Positions 23,428 to 35,561 of a stretch of 64,000 nucleotides of DNA are shown here, one piece after another. The translations under genes were made by a program, and so were the position numbers. Origin of the DNA: Petrosia ficiformis (taxonomy: Eukaryota > Porifera > Demospongiae > Haplosclerida > Petrosiidae); the NCBI GenBank assembly GCA_947044365.1, contig OX345636.1, forward strand, positions 50,648,746 through 50,712,745. The letters run 5' to 3'. The notes under the pieces are model-generated. The model was not told the DNA's origin. It did no database searches and saw nothing but the letters and a program-made list of their open reading frames with translations. Positions within the stretch are counted from its first letter, which is position 1. Each line of letters starts with the position of its first letter.

Positions 23428-23461
23428 ACTACGAGATGTAGTTTTTCAAGGAAGGGAGCAG

Positions 23462-23775
23462 TGTAACAGACATTATAAAGCTAAGACTAAGTTAAATGTG
23501 TTAAGTATTCTTTCTTTGATTACATAGTTGTAGTTTACCTTGTGTACACCTGCTTCCATGTGTTTATTATTTGTGTAGTTATACTTTACTTTGAGTTGTA
23601 AGGTGTTTATTACCACCTGGTCTTATTGATAATGTGTTGTTTTGTTCATTGTTATATATGTGTTGCTTTGTTCATTGTTACATGTAAGTATAAAGCTCCA
23701 TTATTTATTATAAAGATATCTTTTTATAACTCTGTTCGAGAACATAAAGCTCCAGTAAAACTCAGCCTGGTTACA
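23462..23775 (+). repeat. 3' LTR of the gypsy element
   Basis: A 314-bp segment begins TGTAACAGAC and ends GGTTACA, so it has the TG...CA ends and a short inverted repeat (TGTAAC/GTTACA) of an LTR. A purine-rich tract (AAGGAAGGGAGCAG) sits directly upstream, as expected for the polypurine primer. Homology to the copy B intron resumes right after it. Confidence 0.75.
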
Positions 23776-24587
23776 ATTACTCTTCATAGATGCTGAATTT
23801 CAATGCTACCTATACAAAAAGAGGAAATACACAATGTAGCAAGCATTTAAACATAAGCATTAATTTTAATTGAAACTTGGTAAATGTTCCATTCTCACAT
23901 ATACAAACACCTAGAACCACACTCTAACTCATGCTTCTAATATTCTTTCTTTTGTGTTCTCTTGTGTATATTGTATAGACATTAGAATTGAACAAAGTCC
24001 ATTCAAATTTATAAAGTGTATTTTAGTGCCTTCAGGGTGTGGCTTATTCAATTTTTTTCCTCATTAACCTCTGTGATAGCTTTTACAGAAATTATCACCA
24101 AAAAATTCAAATTAATTTTTTTAATACTACTATCTATTCTAAAACATGGTCTCTATGGGTTAATGCAGGCTTTCATGCAGGATCTTAATCTGGGGTGGCC
24201 CAAATAACAGCAAAGGCGAATTATTAAAATGTTTAAATCTAGGCTCTCTGAGGTTGCTTTAGGTGGCTTCTGGGGCCTATAGCTGATGATATTTTTTAAA
24301 TGTTTCAGAGGTGTAAATATTCATCCATTCGAAAACTACAATCGTTTAACAGATGCCTTACGGTAAAACTTTGGAACTCTGAGGGGGAAAGGAGGAACTT
24401 GCTTTGGTGGTGAGAAACTGATCCCAGGGCTTTCCCCTCTGTATTAAACCCTGGATTAATGGGCATCAAATTGTTATAAAATTAAGACGCAATGACATAG
24501 TTCAGTGTTAATAATCTGGACTGATAACCAGGTTGATATGTATTGCATAAAGAGGGACTGAGACACAAATCCAGAAGAAATCTGTAC

Positions 24588-24662
24588 CAGCTGGAATTTG
24601 AACCTAGGACTTTCTGATCACTAGTCAGATGCTTTATCAACTGAACCACTGGAGCCAGGTTG
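24588..24662 (-). mobile_element. tRNA-derived SINE head, copy A (minus)
   Basis: On the minus strand this folds like a tRNA. It has an A-box-like TGGTTCAGTTGATAAAGC, an anticodon arm TCTGACTAGTGATCAGA (loop CTAGTGA, anticodon AGT), and a B-box GGTTCAAATTCC. There is no intact acceptor stem and there are flanking SINE-body sequences, so it is a SINE and not a tRNA gene. The same element is at 55722-55794 in copy B. Confidence 0.7.
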
Positions 24663-24994
24663 AGGAAGAGCATTTCATAGACAATGTCTACTACTTAGGT
24701 ACAGGCAAATTCAGCTGGGTGTCGCTCCTTGAGCTGTTTCACTGGTCAACAGTATTGAAGTATTGAATGTCTGGGTGTTGCTCCTTGAGCTGTTTCACTG
24801 GTCAACAGTATTGAATTGGACCCATGCACAGCAAACTGTTGTGGGTGCATCATTGCATGCTATCCAGCTAGCTTCTGATACGAAATACACTAGATATTAA
24901 TAATCTGAATAACCAGGTTGATGTGCATTGGAATAAAGAGAAAGAGACACAAATCCAGATAAAATCTGGACCAATTTTTCTATGAAATGCTCTT

Positions 24995-25065
24995 CCTCAA
25001 CTTCAGTTAATAGAGCATCTGACTAGTGATCAGAAAGTCCTGTGTTCAAATCACAGCTGGTCCAG
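24995..25065 (+). mobile_element. tRNA-derived SINE head, copy A (plus)
   Basis: Same SINE family on the opposite strand, about 340 bp away: CTTCAGTTAATAGAGCATCT, GACTAGTGATCAG, then a B-box-like TGTTCAAATCACAG, followed by CCAGATTTTTT. Its counterpart in copy B is at 56071-56135. Confidence 0.65.
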
Positions 25066-25849
25066 ATTTTTTATGGTCTCTCTCTTGATTTCAGTACAAT
25101 GATATAGTGTTTTTAGGGACTTGTAATGAAACACATGACTGAACAATATATACAATCAGACTACGATGTTGGTGCCCTTCGTGCTTTCTAATATATACCA
25201 TTCCCTTTTTTTTTAATAAACCATTATGTTATCAAGACATATAATTACCAATCAAGTTATTATAGATCATATTAACATATCAGTTGTATAAACATATTCT
25301 CTCATAGCCTCAGGCTGGGTGGATCTCATCTTAAGCTTCATCCTTCATTGATGTTCTAGTACATACCTCAACATCATCAGACACTACTCAACTACTAGTG
25401 AATCATGTAATAAAGACAGATATACCTGATACTCTGTTACAAAATTTGCTCTTTAAATTAGCTACATCACTTCAACCAACACAGGTACGTGACCATTTAA
25501 CAAAATTATATTTCTTTTATATATTACTTTTTGATTAGCTTAGTTTATGATTGTGTACAATTATGTCTAAATTGTATTTTTTTTCTTTTATAGGATGCTG
25601 TAAATGCAGTCAAGACTTTAGCAATGTCAGAAGAAATTTTGCAAGGTGTGTTTTTGAATGCATATGGAGTGATAATTAGAATATTAATAATTAGTTATCT
25701 ATAATTGCATCAAATATATGTACACTGGTATTTACTCTATAATAGATGGCTCATGCACTTATTATGGTCCATAGTTGTATTAACCATGGTACTTGTACAG
25801 CCTTGTAAAACTTACATTGTACATATATGTGATATAAAAGAGCGGTTAG

Positions 25850-25945
25850 TCAGGTAAATTTTATGGTTTTACTTACAGGCTACCAATTAAACTTTCTTCA
25901 GCCCCTTGTCACTATAAAACTAAACTCAATTTTCATAAAACAGCC
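25850..25945 (+). repeat. Dispersed repeat ('aggtaaattttatggttt' family)
   Basis: A block of about 95 bp (aggtaaattttatggttttac, then cttcagccccttgtcactat) recurs in copy B at 56990-57085 and again, outside the duplication, at 39595-39690. Class unknown. Confidence 0.6.
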
Positions 25946-26295
25946 TTATTTTTTTCTCAAAATGCATTTACATTGTGTACTTGGTGCATGCCATGTTTGG
26001 TAGGTGTGGCTTTTGTGGTTTTGTACTTATTGCAGTATACATGTAGTTCTAGCTTCATCTAGCCAATCAGAATAGACAATATTAGTGATAGCAGCAATAT
26101 GTTTTATAGAATAAATAATTTTGAGAGTTTAATTTAAAATTCATCAAGACATCTCCTTATTGAACTGACAATCACATGAAAAAATGAATGTACTTATATC
26201 GAGAAATGGTTGCCAACAAACCCTCAAAAAAAGTATCACTTATGGAATATTGTAATGCTACTGTAGATGGTGGGTGGGGTTGATGCACTGTGTAC

Positions 26296-26615
26296 TAGAG
26301 CTGGCCGATAGTGAAAATTTATTTAATAGATACTTGGACAGTGAATACTAAATAGTGAAACTAAAATTTGGGTACAGATTCTGAGCATCTCCCACTTGTG
26401 GCTAAGTACTCCCATACATCACTCTTAGAGCCCTCCAACAGAAAAACCTCCAGCTCAATCTCATCTGAAATATTTCTTGCCAGGCAAGACAGTGTCAGAT
26501 ACACATGCTCATAACCACATGTCCACTATCAGGATAGTAGTTTTTAGCTATCACTGTCATGATAACAACACTGAGATAGCAATAGTCACACTATCGCTAC
26601 TATCGCCCAGCCCTA
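26296..26615. mobile_element. hAT-type MITE in copy A intron
   Basis: The ends are TAGAGCTGGCCGATAGT and ACTATCGCCCAGCCCTA (inverted repeats), flanked by the 8-bp duplication CTGTGTAC at 26288-26295 and 26616-26623. The orthologous insertion is at 57422-57814 in copy B, so it predates the gene duplication. Confidence 0.85.
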
Positions 26616-27035
26616 CTGTGTACATGTTGGTTCAAAAAGCAGTTTCTTAGTGAACCACTGCTTTCAATATAAAAAATAGATATTATATGTATTTATATTT
26701 TATACAGATACTCGACACAAAGCACTCTTAGCACTAGGTTCAATGTCAAAATTTAGCAGGGAACAAGACCCAGCACTATCATCTGATAGTACTTTATCTA
26801 CATTACTTGTTAGAGAATAATGCAATGAAAGCTCTTGGCACTGATACACCATTTCAATCTTCATATGATTACATCACATTATTAAACAGTATTGGTAATA
26901 CAGGTGATAGTTTCTCAAGAGATACACTACATAAACATGCTAAAGGTGAAGCAGGATTAAGAGAACTCAACATTCAACATGCTGCTATTAGAGGTCTAAG
27001 GGAACATCATGATAAAGAGATTTGTATAATAGTCT

Positions 27036-27050
27036 CTGTATATATATATA

Positions 27051-27092
<42 letters not shown>

Positions 27093-27093
27093 T
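27036..27093. repeat. (TA)n microsatellite
   Basis: TA repeats just downstream of the exon 10 remnant of copy A. The equivalent TA run in copy B is where the Crypton-like element inserted. Confidence 0.9.
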
Positions 27094-28611
27094 ACATACA
27101 TAATAATTTCAGTTTGTGCCTAGAGCATATCACATGTACATAAATCTGGCATAGTGTGAGGGGGAGGAGACCCCTAAATTATTATAGCTAAGGCTTTTGG
27201 CCCCCTAGTAGTGGAATTTTGTAACTTATAATAATTACATGTATGTTAACTTGATATCTCTTATTTTGACAATTTTCATCTTTCCTGCAACTACACAATG
27301 TATGTATTCATTTAACAGTTGTTCATCTACATCTGCCATTCAAATTCTCTAGACTGCTCATCTACTAGAAGAACTTGCTGATACTAGTCTACATCCATCA
27401 ATACAACACGCAGCTGCATCTCTATACATGAAACACCCACTAGCTACTTGGGACTTAACTAATATTTTAGAATCAAGGTGAGTTTATACACATACATGTA
27501 TGATGACTATAAACTAATTTCTCTATTACATTTAATAGTTCTCGTGTTCTCACAAGATCAAGACGTGATACTGAGTCAGGCTCAAATCTTAGTTATAATA
27601 CAACAATGCCATCTGTTAACTGGGGTCTCACATTTGGTGATGATAATATTACTGTTACTATTGGAAGAAACATACATAATAGTTTTGACATTGTGAATGG
27701 TGAGAGCAGGAGTGTTGTTTCAATAGAATAATTTTTACATGTTCTTGATATCAATGTTGATTTACTCCCTACACTGACTAACATGTACATTATTCATAGA
27801 TTATCACAGAATCCATGCGTAGCTGAATTAAAATGTACAGTACATGTATCATAGACTATTATTGGTCAGAAATGTTTGCAGCAAACAATTATATCCTTAC
27901 AGTTAATATAATAATTATTAGTAGTTGGACATTTTCCAAGTGAGCTGTTGTGGACCAGACTTAAACCAATTTCTGATATCATAAAATTTGAAAACAGATT
28001 TTAAATGATTAGATTTTTGTTTATCTCTCAATAGATCCATTCTCTACTGAGTACCTTTTCTCTATAAGAGATGAAGCAGCCTTTACTTCTGGACTCTTTC
28101 TCTCCTCTGGTCAACAACATACAGATTTTCTACAAACAGAATTATGTCTTGAAGGAACATTTTCCTCCTGATACAAACATGGCTAAGGTACACAGATGAG
28201 CAGATAAGCAGTCTACAGAATTACCTAATTACATAATTGATATAAAATATTAGTCTATAAGCTTGGCATTGTTACTCAAATGTCATGTCTTGTGGTGTTG
28301 CCAATGCATAATATATTGTTATAATTATTGCAGCACTAAAATTATAACATTACCATGTACTTATATATATTTTTAATGGGGCTATATAAAAATCATTATT
28401 AATACATGTACATTATGTAATGGTTATGTCAGGACACAATTATGTCATATTAAAGCCATAACATGAATGATGACATGGCAAATTTCCATAATTATTGTGC
28501 ACTAATGCTATATGGATGAAAGTTCAACTTGTAGTTTTCAAATCCATTTATTTGTTCTAGTATCTCATCCTAGCATATCTTTGAGAGATATACTTAATAT
28601 AAAGAAATTTA

Positions 28612-29505
28612 TAACAAGTGTATATAGAGAAAAAAAGTATCCCTATGATTGCTTTATGGTGTCCAGCATTCAGTGATCAGTAATCATGGCTAACTTTATC
28701 ATGCTTGAAACACAACAGCCTATTATAGTTAATATTTGGATTATCTACTCTCTTTACCTTGCAGAACTTTAGGAATATATTTCAGGTAGAATAGTTAGCT
28801 ATTAGTTCCAGTTTCCAGGGGCGTAGCAATCAAGTATTAGATGGTCCGGCCAAGAAATGGGAGTGGCCAAAACCCAGGAAGTGGGTGTTGCTTATAATGC
28901 ATATTACATAGTAACACCTTAATAATTAAGGTGTTACTATGTAATATGAACATATACAGATAACAAGCTCAGTTACTTACATGTAACTGTTAATTAAATT
29001 AACAGTTAAGTCCGGCTCTGAGCTTGTTATCTGTTAACACTTTGACAATATAGCACCTGTTAACTTACTAGTGTATCAGTCTGTCAACCTGTCTCCTGTG
29101 AACTTTGTAGGTGTTTAATACTGTACAACCATAGCATAACCAAATTATCACACACTTTACATATGTCTAGACGTAATGGGTGTGGTTAATTTTAAAGCCA
29201 CACCCTAATAGCCATAGTGCCTGCTACGCCCCTGGTTTCTAACTAAGCTACACAGCTTTCTTTCTGCTGGTGTGTAGAGCTTGAGTGCGCGTTCTTTTAC
29301 ACGCCATGCCCATTAATTGACCAAGCCCCTGGGAATGACGTAACCTCCTTAACTACGTATACAACGCATACTCGCGCAAGTGGACACAAACATAATTATA
29401 AATAAATATATATATATATATATATATATAGAGTTCAAACCCATGGAAAAGCAATCGTAGAGATGGCCCTACAGGCCATAAAAATTAATTTTTTATGACA
29501 TTTTT
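28612..29505 (+). repeat. Interspersed repeat with TA-repeat core, copy 2 (interrupted)
   Basis: Same family as 12095-12565 and 47885-48335. Copy B lacks this sequence between its matching flanks near 61970-61985, so it inserted into copy A after duplication. It is itself split by the fold-back element at 28817-29236. Confidence 0.6.
28817..29236. mobile_element. Fold-back MITE with CCAGGGGCGTAGCA ends
   Basis: It begins CCAGGGGCGTAGCA and ends TGCTACGCCCCTGG, a perfect 14-bp inverted repeat, with GTTT/TTTC-type flanks suggesting a 5-bp duplication. Inside are three hairpins. The first is a 49-nt perfect palindrome at 28900-28948 (24-nt arms). The second is a 16-nt pair at 28957-28972 and 29018-29033, enclosing an 11-nt-arm hairpin around AACTGTTAATT. 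No coding potential. Confidence 0.8.
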
Positions 29506-30630
29506 AATGATATTTTGTGTGCAAGGCTGTCTATATTTCTGCCTACTAATGGATGAGATCATTTGTTAGCAAGGTTCTCTAATATATAATAATTATAGTA
29601 TCAGAGAGTACAGTAGTACTCTCTATGTAGGGATGGCACGGAAAAAAAATGGCCACCCATACATTTCAATTGCAAGTGATGAGCTGAAATCTCTGGTAAT
29701 ATATACAGATAAGTTTTAATACACACATACCTATTCATATCTAGTGTTTTTATGACTACCAACACCATGTAGATGGCCAAATATTGTTGTCAGGGTAGAG
29801 AACCGGCGAGTGGCAAAACTGGCAAAACTGGCAAAATCTGCTTAATATTATTATTATTATTATTTTCCAAACAAATCATTTTTTTTGTTTGTTGAACAAC
29901 CACAATGATTCTAGCACCATTCCAATTGCATTTATAGTAAAATTCTGGTCTTAAGTAGCGAGATGATATCTTCAGATACTATGAAAGAAGACAGTCTCAA
30001 TGACGGTAAAGATTTCATCTCGAATTGAACACCATTTTTATAAGTCCATTCATTAATTTACCCACGTGGAATTAATTGCGCGTGCGCATTTGTGTCCTCA
30101 GGACACGAAAGCTGTTTACTGAAACTGCCTATCATAGTAATAAAGTTTGTGAGCAAATACATTCTTAAAATAATGAGCATAATAATTATTAATACTAAAA
30201 CCATGGTATACTGATAATATAATAAATATTATATACTATGATAAGCACTGGAATGCCGAAGGGTTGACACAGAGACTAGCACTACTTCTTGTGGCAAAGC
30301 TGTAAATGAAATAGAAAACAGACAGCGTAATCTGTAAGTGAAATGAGAACTATAATCAATTCATAAATAATGGATATAATTATATAAAAGTCTGACCTTC
30401 AATGATGAACAAGCTAAACTCATCTACCATTCAGAAAAATACAATGATGGAAACAAGAATAATAAAAACATTTTCAATAAGAATGAAGGAAGATGTAGGG
30501 ACGTCAAAACCCAAAAAGCATGCAAACAAGGTTGAAAATGTTTTTATTATTCTTTAGTATTATATGGTGTTCAGATTTCAAGTGACATTACCTATACACA
30601 AGGTGTTCAGTTGTACGTCTTCCACAGTTA
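29506..30630. other. Copy-A-specific insertion, unidentified
   Basis: Flanking introns match copy B on both sides (B near 62030-62045), but most of this stretch, roughly 29575 to 30625, has no counterpart in B. It holds a 'ggcaaaactggcaaaa' duplication and an ATT repeat near 29850. I recognise no element ends or coding sequence. Confidence 0.45.
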
Positions 30631-31904
30631 TATCATTATATAGTATTTGCCAACAGCAATGAAAATGTATGCTACTCTCAAGTATAGAGTGAAAAGGTCT
30701 GGGTTTTTGGAATGTTTATATACTCTCCTCTTCCCCACCTTCAACTAATAGTGAATGCATTCCTGTAATACATGTATGCCAAATTCTTTTCTAGGCAAAA
30801 CTACAGACATATTACAGGAATGCTATTAATTGAACATGAGGAAGAGGAGAGTATATGATAAACCTTTCATGTTGTTGATAACAACTATGTTGTATATCAC
30901 TTTTTTCAGGAGTATAATCATCTTGGTATTTTGGATCAGTATGAAAGATACCAATCAGAAGTAGGAGATCTGTCTGATGAGTTTGTATCAGCATATGAAT
31001 TGATCATTGATTTTATGTCATCTTATGATTCAGTGAAATCGGGATTTGATGTAGCATTGGATTCTGTTGAGACAGAGCTAACTAGTTCTTCAAGCTCTTT
31101 GAAAGAATTCGTTACTGTTTTGAATGGCATTTCAGATAGTAACCTGAAGAACACAGCACTTAATATCACACTGACCATCAACGCAACTTATTCAGCTGCT
31201 TATCAAGCATTAATAACTACAAGAGATGTATGTATACTAGTAGATACTATGTATGTTATTAGTAAACAATGTTATTAGTAGATTATATGTAGTTACTGTA
31301 GTAGTCTTGTGTATGATATGTCACATTCTGCATGTACAAATATCAACTTGTTCTGTGTACCATTTCCTTATAGTGTTTCAGCTCAAAGCTTACCACATGT
31401 AGTTAGTTATATTAAGTCATTTAAATTATTATATTTGTATTCTCCTCAATCTATTAACATGCAATACTGAATATAATAAGTCATGCTACTATATGAAGAT
31501 TAATCTTTTGATTGCTTGATACTATATATTCAAACTTTGATGTATGCTTGCCTGCATATATATGCCATGTATATTATTAACTTGTATTTATGTATGCCCA
31601 CCTACAGCCAATTAAAACTTCACTTGATGAAGCTCTTCCTTCCAGACTTGACTCTCTCCAATCAGCTCTATTAGAAGAAGGGCAACCATTCACAACATAC
31701 TCATTTCTTCTACTTTATCTTCCTTATGCTCCTCAGAAACCATTGGCTAGTATATATGAAGTCTACTGGAGGTATGTACAGTATTATAGTAATGTCTTAT
31801 TATGTGGATTTAATACTGCAACATTGATTAATTTAAAAAGGATAGCATATGCATAATAGTTCTTTGGACAAAACTCTTCCACTCTAGTTATAGAAGTTTT
31901 GCTC

Positions 31905-33510
31905 ATCTTTCCGAAAGCAATTTAAGTTTGCCATCATTCTTCGTTGTTTTTGTCATTTACAGCAAAATATCAGATGTAAACTTGTCAGTGATATGGGCGT
32001 GAAAGAAGATGGCGCTCAAGAGATTCTTTCCCATATTCTTGGAATTAAATCTGGCCCAACCCTTTTTGAGGGTTTAGTGGTTGCAGATGATGACTGTCAA
32101 TTTAAAGCCAAATTGGCAATTGTTAAAGACCCATGGGCAAACATTTGTGAAAAGGAAGGCATGTCCCTTTTTATAAAGTTATGCAAGCATTGTTGTTGCA
32201 AATATGTTGAACCCAGTTGGACATGCTGCTACCCTTGGTGAACCTCCTGGAGAATTTTGCACAAATGATAGCGAAGCAATCAACTTGGCTTTAAAACAAT
32301 TTCTAAGTTATAAGAAATTCAACTGGCTGACCTTTCTTGAAAAAATAAAAGAGTTTGTTCAGGAGCATTTTAAGGAAGCAGAAAAATCATTGATAGGCAT
32401 TGGTCAGTACATTATTTGACCTGAATATGAGCATTTAAGGGTAAGCCCATCAAAGTGGTTCATGTTGAATGACAACCAAAAACAAACTGTACTTCAAAGG
32501 TTTCATCATACATCAGTGGAAGATATGACGACATCAGGTATTGGCCCCTCTAGTAGTGTATTGACATTAATGCCGATCAACCATTCTGATAATGGTGATG
32601 TCGCTTCCTTGCCCTTGCATTTCACAACTACTAATCAACCAAATGATGAAAAGGCTGGTAGTCAGGCTTGTTCTTCTCAATCGAGAATTGGTCAATTATC
32701 CGAACATACTACAAATACAACGGGACTCCCAATCTTGTTTCTGAGGCGTGCGTGGTCTAAAGCTGCTGAATTGTTGACAGAGAAGAAGGTTCTACCAGCA
32801 CCCTGTTCATCATCAAGGGCTAGGATGGTTGAGAGTAAGTCAATGCAGAGACCTCACTTTGTTAGTCCTTCAAAACATGACGAGTTATTGTTTGAGTGTG
32901 ATGACAACTGTCCTGGATTTATTCAAAGGCACATCTGTTCACACACTGTAGCAGTAGCAGAAGATAATCAACTGTTGAATGTTTATCTTGAGCATTTTGG
33001 TAAATTTATGGAAACACCCAACGGCAAACGATGTGCCTCTCCAAATTTTTCACGGCTGTCTATGTCAGGTTTGCCACGTGGGTCTGCTAGTAAAAAGGTT
33101 CAAAAGTGCCAATAAAGAAGGCAATTAAACGAAGGAAGATTGTTGATCAAGACAATCATCGTGATATCATAGATTCAATCAGCAACTACAAAGAGTCTAA
33201 TAGTGACACATTACCATTGAGAGATATCTCAAATACAACCGGTGATGAATGCTATTTGGGTACACCTAATGAAGTTTCATCATCTTCGGTTGCTGGATGG
33301 AATCCAATACACATGTAATGCACCAGTCTACTATCTGTACAGTCATTTACGATTTTACTATTGCACCTCGCTATGCCTTTAATGATACACCTCCAATTTT
33401 GCCTAGCCATTTCGATTCAACAATAGCTGTTCAGCGACATGGCCAATTGTATCCTGATTGTAGCATTAGCAGAAGGCCTGCTTGTTCTTCGTCCAACAGT
33501 ATATAGTGCC
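31905..33510 (+). pseudogene. MULE-like transposase fragment with SWIM-like zinc finger
   Basis: A degraded coding region begins near 31905 (FRKQFKFAIILRCFCHLQQN) and runs through KLVSDMGVKEDGAQEIL, then in other frames through EYEHLRVSPSKWFMLNDNQK to 33115 and beyond. The C-terminal half has FECDDNCPGFIQRHICSHTV at about 32890-32950, resembling a SWIM zinc finger as found after the DDE domain in MULE transposases. The catalytic N-terminal half is missing. At least three frame changes or stops are present (near 32160-32240, 32420 and 33115). It directly abuts the end of copy A. Family assignment is by pattern only. Confidence 0.5.
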
Positions 33511-33781
33511 AGCCTGCCTTGCTTTTTAAATAGCCGCATCAAGGCCGGTTGTAGTATAATATTATTATAATATTACCTTCTGTAATTCGGTTTTGTCTTA
33601 TATGGTATATTGAGTAACACATGGTGGCAGTGTAGGAGCACCATATTTTGGCCCTCTCTTCCTTAATTTTCTGGAAGTTTCCTGCTTATTGTAAAATACA
33701 GCTCCATTTTGACAGCAACTCTCTACAGGAGCTGCAAATCTTGATTGAATAGTACGGATTAGAGGGAATTCAGAAAAAAAA

Positions 33782-34490
33782 ATGGAGATGTTTACCTTTG
33801 CCCACCCAGATGTATGGCCGAGATGGATACGGCGATTTCAATGTTTCTGTGCTGCCTCAGGTCCCAAGAAAAAACTCAAGAGACACAAGTTAACACTTTG
33901 GTATATTCAATGGGGACCGAGGCAGATGGCATACTACACTCCTTCACCCTCACTGAGGCTCAGAGGAAGGACGGTTGTGTCAAGGTTTGAAGAATACTTC
34001 GTCAAAAAATGGAATGTTATTTATGAGCGTGCTAAATTTAACCGGAGGAAACAAAATGAAGGTGAATTGGTAGATATGTTTATCACTTCCCTCCATAGTT
34101 TAGCAGAGCATTGTTCATACGGAATCTAAAAGAGGAGATGATTCGAGATAGAATTGTAGTTGGCCTCTTGGATACGGCTCTATCTGAGAAGCTACAGCTG
34201 GATTCAGATCTGACTCTGTAAAAGGCAATAACAAGTGCTCGCCAGCAGGAAATGGTGAGAATCAACAAATATTATTGAGGAATCAAGATCAACCAGCAGA
34301 AATTGAAGTAACAGAATTGGTTAAGAACAGAATAAACAGTAAATCAAGACCACAGCATCCAAAACATCATAACACAGTCCTACAGTCCTGTGCTTGGTGT
34401 GGAAAACAACATAGTCATGGACGAGAAGACTGTCCAGCAAAATCTGCCGTGTGTCACAAATGTAAAAAAAATGGGGGCATTTTCAAACCG
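33782..34490 (+). pseudogene. gag: Ty3/gypsy Gag, broken
   Basis: Starts MEMFTFAHPDVWPRWIRRFQ. A capsid-like stretch follows (VSRFEEYFVKKWNVIYERAK; QNEGELVDMFITSLHSLAEH), then after a frame change EEMIRDRIVVGLLDTALSEK. A zinc knuckle is at about 34390-34470 (CAWCGKQHSHGREDCPAKS, then CHKCKKNG). Frame breaks near 34120 and a TAA near 34220 kill the reading frame. The same gag family appears on the minus strand at 39970-40640. Confidence 0.75.
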
Positions 34491-34499
34491 TTTGTACAT

Positions 34500-35560
34500 G
34501 TAGATCTAGATCCAAAACTGTTAGAACAGTTGGAAGAGATGAATCATCAGTCTTTATGGGAACTATCCATGGTAATGTGGAAGCAGTTAACACTTCCAGC
34601 GATCCTTGGAATGTAACACTACTACTTGTTGGAATTTCAGTCCAATTCAAGATGGATACAGGAGCTGATATGTCAGCTATACCTTCACACATTTTTGATA
34701 AATTTACGAATGTTCGACTCAGCGCGAGCGATTGGGTTCTTTAAGGACCAGGTCGAGAAATTCTCACAGTGAAGGGGATATTTACTACAGAACTCAAGTG
34801 GCAACAGAAAAAGTGCCAGGAGGATGTCTACGTCATTGAGAAGTTACAGAAACCGTTGATAGCCCGCCCAGCGATAAACATGCTTGGTCTATTAGTTGAG
34901 TAGGAATTGTTGCGGATTTTTTGATTGAGAAATATTGTAATAAGTACCCGACAGTATTTACTGGTCTAGGGAAGCTACAAAACGAGTACAGCATCGTGCT
35001 TACTCCAGATGCTGTTCCATTCTCTATCATGGCACCAAGGAAAATGCCTTACCCTCTCAGAGCAAAGGTACGAATGGAACTCAACAGAATGATATGGGGG
35101 AAATCTCCAAAATTACAGAACCAACTTCATGGTGTGCCGGTATTGTTGTCGTGCCCAAGTCGAATGGACGAGTACGTATGTGTTGACCTCACCAAGCTTA
35201 ATGAATGCATTTATAGAGAGCGATATCAATTACCATCTGTCAAAGAATCTCTGTCCAAACTTCGGGGTGCAAAGGTCTTCTCAAAATTGGATGCAAATTC
35301 AGGTTTCTGGCAGATCCCACTTCACAAGGACTCTCAGTATCTCACTACCTTTCTCACTCCATTTTGACAATATTGTTTTAACTAGCTTCCTTTCGCAATT
35401 GCATCTACCCTGCAACACTTTCAGTATCTTATCACCACCATTTTGCAAGACCTTCTTTTTTGTGTTAGCTTCGTCACAGGAAGAACACGATCAGCACCTT
35501 GCAGCGGTACTGGATCGTTGTAGGGAAGCTAATGTGACTTTGGCATCAATGGCAAGGACA
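34500..35560 (+). pseudogene. pol: Ty3/gypsy protease and N-terminal RT, broken
   Basis: The protease motif FKMDTGADMSAIPSHIFDKF is at about 34646-34705. The RT follows: LGKLQNEYSIVLTPDAVPFS, VCVDLTKLNECIYRERYQLP, then LRGAKVFSKLDANSGFWQIP near 35260-35320. The frame then changes. EEHDQHLAAVLDRCREANVT near 35480-35535 is the segment that normally follows the YxDD box, which is not intact here. The element is cut at about 35560, where copia sequence begins. Confidence 0.75.
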
Positions 35561-35561
35561 C

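Larger units (their letters stand above)
15553..23775 (+). mobile_element. Ty3/gypsy retrotransposon, defective, with nested hAT
   Basis: Order: gag (15664-16473), protease (16410 to the hAT insertion), the hAT transposon (16964-20928), then RT tail, RNase H, integrase and a C-terminal region (20929-23427), and a 3' LTR (23462-23775). No 5' LTR or primer-binding site is visible. Pseudogene homology ends about 110 bp before gag, and that gap holds a 'ttagggctgcaatgaata...aatatccggatattc' piece resembling a MITE end. The RT fingers and palm, including YxDD, are deleted. The element replaces the part of copy A that matches 53688-54821 of copy B. Confidence 0.85.
15050..31905 (+). pseudogene. Lipid-transfer-protein-like gene, copy A (dead, truncated)
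   Basis: Exon remnants match copy B at 52550-63419: 15050-15139 (exon 2), 15280-15400 (3), 23979-24009 (7), 25314-25484 (8), 25594-25645 (9), 26708-27019 (10), 27353-27477 (11), 27539-27699 (12), 28035-28187 (13), 30910-31227 (14) and 31608-31771 (15). The following lesions are visible. Exons 1 and 4-6 are absent. The exon 2 donor is deleted. Most of exon 7 is deleted. A 9-nt deletion in exon 8 creates TAA at 25332-25334. Exon 10 has a 2-nt deletion near 26785 and a GT-to-AT donor change at 27020. Exon 13 has a 1-nt insertion near 28165. A gypsy element sits where exons 4-6 should be. Homology to B stops near 31905, at a MULE-like fragment. Exons 3, 9, 11, 12, 14 and 15 still read open, which suggests fairly recent decay. 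Confidence 0.85.

Noticed and set aside
24588..24662. tRNA-Thr (AGT) gene on the minus strand
   Set aside because: The anticodon arm and B-box are present, but there is no proper acceptor stem, and four similar copies with SINE-body flanks occur in the window. SINE is the better call.
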